Shown: in pieces, positions 40,001 to 47,784 of the stretch
Numbering within the stretch: the stretch's first letter is position 1
How the letters are laid out: every line of letters begins with the position of its first letter
Assembly (NCBI RefSeq): GCF_032854445.1
Contig: NC_088295.1
Span: 55,905,249 to 55,969,248 of the forward strand
Length of the DNA stretch: 64,000 bases
Reading direction: 5' to 3'
Source of the DNA: Liolophura sinensis
Taxonomy: Eukaryota; Mollusca; Polyplacophora; Chitonida; Chitonidae
Notes under the pieces: generated by a model
The model's input: only the letters and a program-made list of their open reading frames with translations
The model's database searches: none
Told to the model about the DNA's origin: nothing
Position numbers and translations under genes: made by a program

Positions 40001-43000
40001 CATCAGGTTATAAGGTGAAAGACTTTTAGTGAAGTGGTCTCCAAGATAAGCCATGTACATGCATTCATATGAATAGTATATTTCTTTCACTATAAACGTT
40101 AATGCATTAATTTCACATAAGCAGGTTGTCCTGTGAATGTGTGATGTATTGGGGCTTCAAGTAAGGAGTGCCCTCAATACAAGAACAGAAACCAGTTCTC
40201 ACAAAAAATTATTCAAATACATTAGTACCAGGACAAATTATCAGATGCACTGATTTCTACTTACTCATCCCAAATTACACAACATAATATAAGCCTCATT
40301 ACTTTAAATAGTATTCAGCTGGTACTAGCTCATGGGTTGGTTGTCCACTTGTTTTTTCTTTTTTCAGTCAAAAAGTATCAGTGCATGTATATGTATATAT
40401 ATTAAAAACATTAAATCAGGTTATTCATCAAGATGCAAGCAAGCACAAGTCATGTCTTTGACATCTGTAAGAAGACGGCTATTCATATAAGAAAATATGT
40501 TCATTTAAACAATAACCTGTTATGTCAGCGGGAATTGCCTCATCAACTTTGTTGCCATACATGTATCAAGTATAACAAGTTGATGAGACATTACTGATTG
40601 TTGCCAGTCTGAATCTAATGACATGCATTAGGTACAACCACAGGATGTATATGTAAATACTTTACACATGTATCATTACACTAATTAAATTTCATGTGCA
40701 CAAAAGGGAATTATATAGCTGTGTATTAACCCAGAATGAGTTTTGAACACTGTGTACACTGTTTCATTGCAAATATAAACTGGAAAAGAAAACTAAAGAT
40801 GAGGAGATACAAGTAATCACAAGCGCCAAGATAAACCATATCTCAAAATATATTCACCGATTTTTGAATACCTCTTCTCACCAAGAAAATTGTGGTTAAA
40901 TCCTCAGAAATTTTGGTCAGCTTTATGGGCCGGGCTTCAGTACAAGAATGTGCAGGTATTGCTTTACCCACATTCCCTTTTTGTTAAAGATATTCATGTA
41001 ATACTGTAAAAACCCACAAAAATGGTACTGATACCATACACAGATAACGATGAAAAAACAAAACAAAACAAAAACAAGCATGTTGTAAAAAAGAAATGGC
41101 AAGAAAAATCCTTACACTGCATATTGTCCATAAAGCCCAACATAAAAACCAAACAATCAAGTTTTTTCACTTCAAATTTTTTCCAAATTAGTACATATTT
41201 TTCAATACAGTTTTTGTGGCCATTTCAGTGATGATTTTTACTTAAGTTCACTTTTTCTGCTTTCCTCTGTTTTAACAATGCAGCACTATTAGTTCCACAA
41301 CAAAGAAATATGATTTCACTATCAACATGAACCACAAAATTTCACTGGCCAACAGGACGAGTGAGCTTTGAGATCTTAATGTTAGCTGCTACATGTACTT
41401 TAGATGAATACATGTATGTAAAGAACAATGAGTCATGACCAAACCAATTTATTTATATTATTATCTTATTCTAAATGTATAGCATCTAGTAGAAGCAGGG
41501 TTGTTTGTTTGTAAATGTAGATATGGTCACCGATAACTCAAATAAATGTTGATAAATCTAAGGCCAATTGGACCTGTGCTTGTTTAACTTGACCGGTCCT
41601 ACCAAAATTCCAAAGGCCGCAGACTACCAGACCAGTGTTGGGCCCTGAATTTTTATTTTTAATGCACTGTAACGAGAGGTTAGGTAGGGATAATAATATA
41701 CTTGTAGATATTGCACTACAGGGGCTATTTCTTGAACTAGTGTATACTAATAATGAAGTCAAGGTGTCACCACATAAATGTAAAAAGGTTTCACAAGCTT
41801 TCGATCTTGATATGATGCCAGAATGTGGACTGAAGGCTTGTGAAATTTTTTAGATATACGTGGTGATGCCTTGACTTCATTATTATTTACTGAATGCACG
41901 TACAACTATGAGTCTTAAGCAGCATACAATTTATACTATTTGAGCTTTTCATCATTTGTTCATTTTGGGATCTGTCTACTTAAAGTTCTAGCATGTTGTG
42001 TGAGGTGAATAAGGGTCACTGACAGGTGATACACTGTAACATACATGTAACATAAGAATAAATACTGTGAGTGTGAAACTTGGTGTTCATTGATGATTAT
42101 GTGCAACATCTATTATATGTATATATTACCAAAAGTAAGACTGCACAATTTATATAACATAAGCCTCATGGCAGATCATGGCAGAAAATATGGGTGACCT
42201 GTACATGTAATGATGAATGTGTGTACTCCAATGAAATCCTACATTTAGCAACGATGTGCAGATGATACCAGACTGGTCAAATCTATGTCATAGCATGTGT
42301 AGAAGCAGCAGAAGCAATATCAAGCACATACTTCATTTCTTTTGTGAAATTTTACTGTTCATGTACTTTAATAAGACAAGATTTTGTTCATATTTCACAT
42401 TAATGTCCTTAACTGTTGTTTCCAATATACTAGTGGACAAAACAAATGATATCATTTTTGTATGTGAAATTCTTATAAGCATTTTAAACATATTTTAAAA
42501 GGGATGTTACGATATAACAAAATAGAAGACAAAAAATATGTACCTTTCATGTTTAATATGGTAAAATTACTGCTCTCAAAGGAAATGAAAAACACCTCTG
42601 ACATACATGTATCAATTTACACCGGTCAATTACACAGAATGTATCAGGTACAATCCAACTTTATCATACAACTCAGAGTTCAGTTTTACTCCCATCTGCT
42701 CACTGTAATATATGCTAAATCCCACACCCCTGTCATACATATTGTACATGTACATGAGGTTGAAAATTATAAATGTGTAAAATTATTATCAAAGGAAGTC
42801 ACCATAATTTGCACAGTGGCCATGTATAGTTTCAAGCCACAAATGTATGGATATAGGAAATGTATATTATTCCTTTCCTACATGTAAATCTTCCTCATAT
42901 TGTATACAATATGACTGATCAGTAGTCACACCACTACTATTATGTTTATCATGTTACTTCTGAGATGAAACTTTGTAAGAGTGTTAAAGAACAAACAAGG

Positions 43001-44110
43001 CATTCTGATATAATACTAACAAGTATCAATGACAAGATTGAATTTGGACTACAACCTTACCAAAGACTAGTCCTGTGTAAAGTCCATGGGACTAAACAGG
43101 TACCTCACACTTCCAGGTGTGGCTATTATTTGTTCTGCACAACTAAATGCTAAAGTACAACCAACTAATTAGTGTACGTATGTATGTCTATGTCATAACC
43201 AAATTTCAACACATTTCAATCCAACTGATTGAAAACTCCACAGCAAGGGCCTCTGTGGCCTAGCGGCTCCAATAACCCAGGAGCCTCCTACCAATACAGT
43301 CGCTACAAGTTAAAATTCAGTTCATGCCTGCTTTCTCTCTGGTCATACATGGGACGTTACATTTATTTATACATGTACATTTACATTTATGTTAAGTACA
43401 TGTATGTATCTACTGGCCAGTCAGAAGTTTTACCTACAACACACACCTACATGACATAATCATATTTTTCATGTGTACTGAACATATCAATATTTTTAAA
43501 AGGTGTTTTCAGTTCCATCAGCTCGAGTTATTACAGAATTTTAACACCGGTAACTTGTTGTGTTGTATCTTGTATACAGAAACATATTTCATCACTAAGA
43601 GCTTGTTTCTACTAGTGGACACAGTTCTACCAAATGAAAACATGTGGATAATGTCATTGTAACTTCCGACTCATGTCACAAGGTGGATGTTGAACATGCC
43701 CAGCTGCTATTTTTTGTTAGCAGTTCGTTTCACCGCCTGTGATCAGAGTGAGCACATCGAGACATCAACCCCGTGCTTTAAAACACTGTCTACAAAATTA
43801 CTTTGTAAAATTAAGCACAAGAAAGAAATCCAAACAGGCTGTCAAAAAGCCGGTAGGTCAAAATAAATGATATCACTATCAGGAAATTGCAACTACAACC
43901 TCTGCCGTTGCTAACTTGCAACCTTCACGCTTATCCACAATGTAGATTCTTTGTCGCACTCAGAATAAGAATTATCGTACGTGTATAAATCAATAAAACC
44001 CTTACCCATCCTACAAATATTTTCCTCTTTGATGTTTCTGTCAAATATTTCGCGAGAATCTTCACCCACCACTTGCTGATACATAGGCTGTGCTATACAC
44101 TACTTCCTGT
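3768..44110 (-). CDS. SH3KBP1/CD2AP: CIN85/CD2AP-family endocytic adaptor, whole gene (14 coding exons, 629 aa)
   Basis: Seen: joining 44006-44009, 35438-35595, 30127-30292, 29350-29459, 24794-24899, 24248-24402, 21895-21937, 13528-13712, 12461-12578, 11880-12038, 6540-6646, 6133-6222, 4883-5021 and 4100-4449 on the minus strand gives 1890 nt in one frame, with GT/AG sites throughout. Layout: SH3-1 (residues ~2-58), SH3-2 (~118-172), SH3-3 (~250-308), proline-rich region (~310-380), capping-protein-interaction motif (~412-429), Ser-rich linker, coiled coil (~552-625). The 629-aa length is close to human CD2AP (639) and CIN85 (665). Known: the family links ubiquitin-ligase CBL and receptors to endocytosis and binds capping protein, and the coiled coil oligomerises it. 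The linker before SH3-2 ([10 protein letters not shown]...GGGPPK) resembles CD2AP, while the FGFGNIF..PIKL and EKLSHPT blocks resemble CIN85. I infer a pre-duplication single orthologue. An alternative terminal exon is described separately. The 3' end is a guess from AATAAA signals. Confidence 0.95.
4100..4449 (-). CDS. SH3KBP1/CD2AP: CIN85/CD2AP exon 14: Ser-rich spacer and C-terminal coiled coil
   Basis: Residues 514-629 and the stop. A Ser/His/Gly-rich repeat-like spacer ([16 protein letters not shown]) leads into heptads starting [13 protein letters not shown] and ending [20 protein letters not shown]. These match the ELRTQVRELR and LSELDEEKKIRLRLQ blocks of CIN85, which form the oligomerising coiled coil. 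Confidence 0.95.
4883..5021 (-). CDS. SH3KBP1/CD2AP: CIN85/CD2AP exon 13: Ser-rich linker
   Basis: Residues 468-513. It contains [17 protein letters not shown] and ends EDSPSKLP plus one base before GTGAGT. No domain is visible; it connects the CPI segment to the coiled coil. Confidence 0.87.
6133..6222 (-). CDS. SH3KBP1/CD2AP: CIN85/CD2AP exon 12: charged linker
   Basis: Residues 438-467, 30 codons, phase 0 at both ends, so it could be skipped without a frameshift. Composition is Glu/Lys-rich ([15 protein letters not shown]...). Acceptor TTTTTAG, donor GTTAGT (weaker than consensus). Confidence 0.82.
6540..6646 (-). CDS. SH3KBP1/CD2AP: CIN85/CD2AP exon 11: capping-protein-interaction motif
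   Basis: Residues 402-437. [20 protein letters not shown] then LPNRRPPSQ aligns with the FDSV..STEKLSHPTTSRPK segment of CIN85. The published CPI consensus is LxHxTxxRPKx6P. All positions fit here except the Pro of RPK, which is Ala. Confidence 0.92.
6897..7017. repeat. Long imperfect hairpin (MITE-like), centre near 6960
   Basis: Arms pair across AAACTAGATTCTAGTTT. The left end GAGACCTT...TTGAAGTTACAA pairs with the right end TTGTAACTTCTAGCCAAGGT. About 55-nt arms with indels. In intron 10 of CIN85/CD2AP. Confidence 0.7.
8811..8861 (+). repeat. Same interspersed repeat, diverged fragment
   Basis: GGCTTAACGCCACATCGGCA, then ATATTTCAGCCATACCGTGA; no GAGTG head. In intron 10 of CIN85/CD2AP. 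Confidence 0.5.
11501..11747 (-). mobile_element. SINE copy 1, full length, with target-site duplication
   Basis: tRNA-like head at the high end (minus strand reads GGGCCCTCCGTGGCTCAGTT...), conserved centre (...CCACCATAATGCTGGCCGCC on the minus strand) and an AAATAAAT-type tail. It is flanked by TACAGTGTTAATA (11488-11500) and TACAGTGTGAATA (11748-11760), a 13-bp duplication with one mismatch. In intron 10 of CIN85/CD2AP. Confidence 0.9.
11880..12038 (-). CDS. SH3KBP1/CD2AP: CIN85/CD2AP exon 10: proline-rich region
   Basis: Residues 349-401. [20 protein letters not shown] is a typical SH3-ligand stretch. It is followed by a His/Lys-rich part ending KKES and a GTAAGC donor in phase 1. A SINE ends about 130 bp downstream of the donor. 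Confidence 0.88.
12461..12578 (-). CDS. SH3KBP1/CD2AP: CIN85/CD2AP exon 9: start of proline-rich region
   Basis: Residues 310-348. It begins [14 protein letters not shown], like the [11 protein letters not shown] segment right after SH3-3 in CIN85. It continues with [12 protein letters not shown] and a Lys-rich end. Phase 0 in, phase 1 out. Confidence 0.9.
13528..13712 (-). CDS. SH3KBP1/CD2AP: CIN85/CD2AP exon 8: SH3 domain 3
   Basis: Residues 248-309, entered in phase 1 after a TTGTAG acceptor and left in phase 0 at [23 protein letters not shown], the [10 protein letters not shown] core and [10 protein letters not shown] are diagnostic. It matches the third SH3 of CIN85, including the DxGWW spacing. 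Confidence 0.95.
13713..16549 (-). other. Sequence between SH3-3 and the giant exon
   Basis: AT-rich. Contains repeat copy 1 (14963-15183). The part nearest 16549 may be UTR of the giant-exon transcript. No other coding signal seen. Confidence 0.6.
14963..15183 (+). repeat. Dispersed ~215-bp repeat, copy 1
   Basis: Starts ACCCTAATTCCTCAACCCTT, continues TTTCGCATATGAAAGAGCAA, and ends TTCAGAATATGCTGGAATAA plus ACACCTTGCAAACATGC. No ORF and no obvious tail. In the intron between the giant exon and SH3-3. Confidence 0.75.
16550..16555 (-). terminator. Candidate poly(A) signal for the giant-exon isoform
   Basis: AATAAA on the minus strand about 270 nt past the stop of the giant exon and before the SH3-3 exon. 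It would allow 3'-end formation for the alternative terminal exon. Other AATAAA hexamers lie further down, near 16000 and 15590. Confidence 0.45.
16823..20814 (-). CDS. Giant alternative 3'-terminal exon of the CIN85/CD2AP gene (about 1330 aa tail)
   Basis: Seen: an uninterrupted 3992-nt frame ending in a stop, preceded by the acceptor TTTTTTCCCCTGGTAG. It starts in phase 1, so exon 7 joins in frame; the predicted isoform has 1577 aa and two SH3 domains. The open frame reaches upstream of the acceptor without an ATG, and the first in-frame ATG is at 20561-20563, so the basic first ~83 residues ([11 protein letters not shown]) need an upstream exon. The tail is Ser/Asp/Glu-rich and looks mostly disordered. 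It has NPF (residues 642-644), DPF (772-774), RRWTLP (14-3-3-like) and an AKAP-like helix (1392-1408). I recognise no family. Opposite-strand ORFs here are shadows. Alternatives: a separate nested gene whose 5' exons I cannot see, or a retained-intron product. Coding is near certain; membership of this gene is inferred. Confidence 0.75.
20947..20991 (+). promoter_or_regulatory. G-rich tract (C-rich in the transcript) before the giant exon
   Basis: Six or more runs of 3-6 G separated by 1-4 nt on the plus strand, a G-quadruplex pattern. On the gene's own strand it is C-rich and lies 130-180 nt upstream of the giant-exon 3' splice site, so poly-C-binding splicing factors could use it. The effect is inferred; the composition is directly visible. 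Confidence 0.55.
21458..21523 (+). repeat. GAGTGAGTGAGTG-headed interspersed repeat
   Basis: GAGTGAGTGAGTG, then GGGGTTTAACGTCGTACTCA and TTTTTCAGTCATATGACGAC. It resembles a repeat start common in mollusc DNA. Further copies or pieces: 8811-8861 (+), 30892-31085 (+, the longest) and 62341-62402 (-). In the intron between exon 7 and the giant exon. Confidence 0.65.
21895..21937 (-). CDS. SH3KBP1/CD2AP: CIN85/CD2AP exon 7: 43-nt linker exon, the switch point
   Basis: Residues 234-247 ([14 protein letters not shown]) plus one base. It sits between a CAG acceptor and a GTAAGT donor. The phase-1 end fits both the SH3-3 exon (giving Val248) and the giant exon (giving Gly248), so alternative 3' choices would diverge here. 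It is short and charged; support comes from splice sites and phase. Confidence 0.78.
22708..24070. mobile_element. Non-autonomous element with a hairpin at each end
   Basis: Left end: hairpin GGATCTGC-GAATA-GCAGATCC (22708-22728) followed by the palindrome CCGGGATCCCGG (22733-22744). Right end: an (AAT)n run, then a perfect 12-bp stem with a 4-nt loop, GGGATCCCGTTC/GAACGGGATCCC (24043-24070). The interior is richer in GC and CpG than the flanking intron and has no long ORF. In intron 6 of CIN85/CD2AP. Class unknown; the limits are taken from the hairpins. Confidence 0.6.
24248..24402 (-). CDS. SH3KBP1/CD2AP: CIN85/CD2AP exon 6: FGFGNIF linker
   Basis: Residues 182-233, phase 1 in and phase 0 out. 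[19 protein letters not shown] aligns with the KVKGVGFGDIF..KPIKL block after SH3-2 in CIN85. Donor is GTATTT. Confidence 0.9.
24794..24899 (-). CDS. SH3KBP1/CD2AP: CIN85/CD2AP exon 5: second half of SH3 domain 2
   Basis: Residues 147-181. [20 protein letters not shown] closely matches the EVEEGWWEGxLNGKxGMFPSN block of SH3-2 in vertebrate CIN85. It ends in phase 1 at a GTATGA donor. Confidence 0.93.
24900..29349 (-). other. CIN85/CD2AP intron 4
   Basis: 4.45 kb separating the halves of SH3-2. Apart from a (CA)n run near 24960 I see no repeat, exon or RNA gene. Confidence 0.6.
29350..29459 (-). CDS. SH3KBP1/CD2AP: CIN85/CD2AP exon 4: first half of SH3 domain 2
   Basis: Residues 110-146. The basic run NKKKLKAKA leads into [20 protein letters not shown], the RT-loop half of SH3-2. 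The exon ends in phase 0 after LKQ. A 4.45-kb intron then splits the domain. Confidence 0.92.
29769..29973 (+). repeat. Dispersed ~215-bp repeat, copy 2
   Basis: Same family: CCCTAATTACTCAACCTTTT at the start; TCAGAATATGCTTAAATAAA and CACCTTGCAAACATGCC at the end. In intron 3 of CIN85/CD2AP. Confidence 0.75.
30127..30292 (-). CDS. SH3KBP1/CD2AP: CIN85/CD2AP exon 3: linker between SH3-1 and SH3-2
   Basis: Residues 55-109. It starts V-I-K after a CAG acceptor and ends in phase 1. The exon is a charged Lys/Asp-rich linker followed by [19 protein letters not shown], which resembles the linker of human CD2AP before its second SH3 domain. Confidence 0.9.
30436..30670 (+). mobile_element. SINE copy 2, head truncated
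   Basis: Same family, missing most of the tRNA-like A-box. It runs from AATGACCCACAAGCCTCTCA to the CACCAATCAAATAAATAAAT tail. In intron 2 of CIN85/CD2AP, about 140 bp upstream of exon 3. Confidence 0.85.
30892..31085 (+). repeat. GAGTGAGTGAGTG-headed interspersed repeat, long copy
   Basis: GAGTGAGTGAGTGCGTGCGC, GGGTTTAATGTTGTACATAA, then a ~130-bp body ending near CTACCTCTTTTCAAG. In intron 2 of CIN85/CD2AP. Confidence 0.6.
32762..32902 (+). mobile_element. SINE copy 3, 5'-truncated
   Basis: Only the central domain and tail region remain (GGTTTCCTCCCACCATAATG; CACCAATCAAAT). In intron 2 of CIN85/CD2AP. Confidence 0.82.
35438..35595 (-). CDS. SH3KBP1/CD2AP: CIN85/CD2AP exon 2: SH3 domain 1
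   Basis: Residues 2-54, phase 1 in and phase 0 out, with donor GTAAGTC. The whole SH3-1 fold is here: [17 protein letters not shown] (RT loop), [10 protein letters not shown] (the WW pair) and GLFPDNFVE (C-terminal strand). This domain binds PxxxPR-type ligands in the family. Confidence 0.95.
36018..36155 (-). mobile_element. SINE copy 4, 5'-truncated
   Basis: Reverse orientation: tail at the low end, then GCCGTACTCAAGAATATTTC and GGCGGCCAGCATTATG. The tRNA-like head is absent. In intron 1 of CIN85/CD2AP. Confidence 0.82.
41748..41888. repeat. Long imperfect hairpin with ~50-nt arms
   Basis: Left arm AATAATGAAGTCAAGGTGTC ... GGTTTCACAAGC. Right arm GGCTTGTGAAATTTTTT ... GGTGATGCCTTGACTTCATT. 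The loop is about 35 nt. In intron 1 of CIN85/CD2AP. Confidence 0.75.
43243..43355 (+). mobile_element. SINE copy 5, 3'-truncated and diverged
   Basis: Only the head and start of the body remain: GGGCCTCTGTGGCCTAGCGG, then AACCCAGGAGCCTCCTACCA. It is more diverged than the other copies. In intron 1 of CIN85/CD2AP. Confidence 0.72.
44006..44100 (-). CDS. SH3KBP1/CD2AP: CIN85/CD2AP exon 1: 5'UTR plus ATGG
   Basis: The start codon lies at 44007-44009 and only one further coding base (44006) precedes a GTAAGG donor. The G completes a Val codon with exon 2, giving the N-terminus M-V-E-V-K-V, which matches the MVxxxVxxDY start of CIN85 and CD2AP. Only 44006-44009 is coding; the upstream edge of the UTR is estimated. 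Confidence 0.8.
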
Positions 44111-44143
44111 GGGAACACCTTCTATGGCGTCAAGTCACGTGAT
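44103..44143. promoter_or_regulatory. Promoter-proximal ETS and E-box motifs upstream of CIN85/CD2AP
   Basis: CTTCCTG (ETS type) at 44103-44109 and GTCACGTGAT (palindromic CACGTG E-box, close to the USF/TFEB type) at 44134-44143 lie about 100-135 bp upstream of the start codon. The transcription start is not known, so this is a motif match in the right place only. Confidence 0.4.
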
Positions 44144-44249
44144 CACACAATCCACGGGAATGGCCGAAGGATGACGAATGCACGAGAGACAACTGAGTCA
44201 AGCGTTAAAATACAAGCCGAAGTGAGGTCACGCTCCACGGATATACACA

Positions 44250-46824
44250 AATTTTGTTAAACCAGTCACAATCAGAGCATTGTCTTGGACAAGTGGTAAA
44301 CCATTGCTGAATGGGAGATCTCATTGATGAGCATCAATATATAGATCGGGATGTAATGTGAACATACCTACAGGTAGATGCATAGGCCTACAGGTCAAAG
44401 CATGTGAGGACGGACCGCTGGATCTTCCGTTCATTTGGTCATGTACACTATCCAAAATCTGGACCAAAACATTCAACTGATCAGTAAAAGTCAAAAAAAA
44501 AAAAAACGTGGCTTCAGTCTAAACAATTGATCTGATATCATATACATGTATGTACGCATTTAATCAACTAACCTTATTATTCAAAATATTTCTCTTAATT
44601 TACATAATTATTTCAGCTTTTCACAAGTGCTTTCGTTCAAATTTATTTTTCACCTATAACTCATGTAGGCATTTTTTATGTATAAAGAGGTAACATCTAA
44701 TCTGATGAAATGCGTTTTATAATTAATTAAAACTTACAAACCGTAGGGGGCCTCCCCGTCGTACAAGTGAAAATATTCTTCTTCCATATTCTGATAAGTT
44801 GTTCTTTATTATGGATATTAAAAACAGATGCTTTCACTGTATTATCTAATGAACAGCGATTGTAGCATGCCTATATATGTAGTAGGCCATTATAATTTGT
44901 GTGCATCAGAGCGAGACCACTGCCATCTATATAATGGACAAAGTTGCATACAGTGTACATTTTGCCGGCACATTAAGATTTGTTATATAGGCCTGCTATA
45001 TTCATAAACCAGGATATCACTGATTTATCAACGCACCATGTTAGTATATCTTTACTAATCTGAGAAATAATGGTATCAATGTGGGTCTAACTTATTTCTG
45101 CCCTCAACAACAAGAAATTAGACTCTTATATAAATTTGGAATTCCATGCATGATTCTAGTTTCAAGTGAAGAAGTACAAGTAATTTGAAGTTTATAGTAT
45201 ATCTCATGTAGTTAATAAATAAGGAGGGCCTCCGTGGCTCATTTGGTTAGCGCGCTAGCACAGCATACTGACCCAGAAGCCTCTCACCAATGCGGTCGCT
45301 GCGAGTTCAAGTCCAGCTGATTCTGGCTTCACCTCCGGACGTTAGTGGGAAGGTCTTTCAGCAACCTGCGGATGGTCGTGAGTTTCCCCCGCCATAATGC
45401 TTGCCGCTGTGGTATGAGTGAAATATTCTTGAGTGCGGCGTGAAACACCAATCAAATAAATAAATAAATAATAAGTAATAATAACATGTGAGTTATGTAT
45501 TTGCACGCAATGCATGTATGGTTCATGACAAGTTATACGCGTCGTCAAATATAAGGTATTTACATATAATTAGAATTCCTTACCGAGTACACGAGTAAAA
45601 AGATAAAGAAATGTGGAGAATCAAAATATGAAAATAGAAATGGCAAAAGTTCTTCCCCTGATGTCTCAACAGTGTACTGCAATGATGGTTATACGTGGTA
45701 CAAGCACAGGCTCACAGCAGCGACAGAACGTTATAAGGCTGAGGCAGCGGAAGTAGTATCTCAGCTCATCAGGCGAGCGTTCAGGGTTTCACCATCTATA
45801 TCGCTGGAGATGCAATTTAGGTGATTTCCGGTGAAAAAAATTGTGATAAATCCAGGATAAACCCAACGTTGTCATTTATTTAATAAGCATTTCTATTCAA
45901 ACCCCTCAGCCGATAGCCATGGCCGCTTTAATTAATAGCCCTATACCTATTTATTTGTAAGATGTCAAGTAATTTGCTGAAATCTGTTGAAATCAAAATT
46001 TTTGGGATTGCAAAACATCATCAGTGAAGAACTTGAGGTGGTGAATTTCGATCATTACTGCAATGATGTGATTATCCATGATATTTTGTTTCTGGTCCAC
46101 TGGAAAAAAAAATGTGGAATTTGATGTGGAAAACATGTTTCTTGAATATTTTTTTCTTCTGTGTAATAAAATTAAAGGGTGACCCCATAACCCTCACTAT
46201 AAGTTCCTCATTCAGTGTTAATTAACTGACTTCCGCAGGGTAATTAATTTGCTTATAATTAGCAAGACCTTTGATCTCTTCCCGACTGTGGCGAGATAAG
46301 GAAGGAAAAAGCTAGGGATACGACCCTCAGCCGTAGGCCCACATGCAGACAGATATACCTGGGGACACGCAAAAGTTATGAAATTGTAGCAAGATCCAAA
46401 AATACTGAAAAATCACAAATGAATTTATTGTTTTAAAGTTGGTCAAATTAAGTGCATTTCATTATTGTTCCAGAATATTGTGATTGTAAACAAAAAAAAA
46501 ACTTTCGCCAAACATTCTGGTTTACTCCTGTCTACTCATGAAAAATAAATTCTGGATATTATAAGAGCAGACGTGAAAAAAGTATTGTTTCTTCTCAATA
46601 GCTTTTCGGCTTTCGGGACTACATACTAAGGCTACATACAGGGGAGGTAATTTCACTGGTCAGGTAAAGAGTTATCTCCACTGTAATTCAACTTTGCTGT
46701 CCGCCCGTTTTCAAACGGAGTGGTAGATCTTCATTCTCCTAGGCCAATATCACAAGCCAGGTTAGAACAACTTCTGGCATAAGTCTGTATGCTGAATAAA
46801 TATTTATAAAACATGTAAACAAGC
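44250..46824. other. Intergenic DNA between CIN85/CD2AP and CCDC81
   Basis: About 2.6 kb, with the full-length SINE copy 6. No other gene signal. Confidence 0.6.
45224..45472 (+). mobile_element. SINE copy 6, full length, tRNA-derived
   Basis: A-box-like GTGGCTCATTTGGTTAGC (45234-45251), B-box-like GAGTTCAAGTCC (45303-45314), then the family centre and an (AAAT)n tail. Between CIN85/CD2AP and CCDC81. Such boxes form an internal RNA polymerase III promoter. Confidence 0.9.
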
Positions 46825-47784
46825 CTTTACAAGTATCATATTTATTGACCAGCAAAAGAACTGGATGTTCACACTTTGTAGGCCTACACAGATACAGATA
46901 ATTCTCCAGGTAACAGTGATTTGGTTGTATATTCTAGAGTGCATATGAACAATATAGATTACAGGCTAAAAATGGGCATGCTACAATGTTCTTGAAATTA
47001 ACATGAATATACAGCGAAAGTTATACAATATATAATTCTAAGATATTGTACACGAAATTACAGGCTATATTACAGATATCTAGTTCAAACACACACATTT
47101 CTTTAGGAAATACTGGTCACACTTTAATACATTAATACATAACACCAACCTGCAAGCAAATACTGAAGTTGCTTTGAATAAATCATCTATGAACAATGTT
47201 CATTGTTCAGTAATAATCAAAATACATACTAATGTAAAGAAAAAATAGTTTTCCACAAGAGGAAAATGGGAATGAAAAAATATTGTTGATCACAAGCAAA
47301 CACCTCGTGTACAAAAATAAACCAATCTTTTAAACTGTAACATTTGCAGACTCTAATGACAAATAGCAGCAAAATGAATACCCTATTTCACAGGCAAATA
47401 CTGACAAATTCAATACTGGTGTACAAAAAGATTATCTAATATGAAAATAATTATTATAATCCTGCAGCAACTCTCACTTCTAAACATTAAGGTGACATAT
47501 CCAAAAAAATAAACTTTACCTCGTATTAACTATGTTTTCATATCATTTCATTACCAGCAGCCAGAGACAAAGACTTGGATACTTCTTTAATTCCTCTTTG
47601 ACAAGTCTCTTAATCCTAGAGGATGAAGCTTGAAGTTAAATTTGTATACCAAGAACCATAATACTGATTAGAACTAAAAATATCACATAAAACTGGTGTA
47701 ATTAAGGGGTCTACCAACTCATCTTCCAAAAAATCTCAGCCAGTTTCAGTTATCAAAAAAAAAAACACAGTTGATATTACAAGT
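46825..47784 (-). other. CCDC81: 3' untranslated region of CCDC81
   Basis: AT-rich, no coding signal. An AATAAA on the minus strand at 46841-46846 is the best candidate poly(A) signal, which would make the UTR about 960 nt. Confidence 0.5.

Larger units (their letters stand above)
35596..44005 (-). other. CIN85/CD2AP intron 1
   Basis: 8.4 kb, the longest intron. Holds SINE fragments 4 and 5 and the 41748-41888 hairpin. TACATGTA-type motifs are frequent. No coding exon recognised; alternative first exons cannot be excluded. Confidence 0.65.

Noticed and set aside
45224-45320. A possible tRNA gene
   Set aside because: The A and B boxes belong to the SINE head; the region does not fold as a complete cloverleaf with an acceptor stem and continues into the SINE body.
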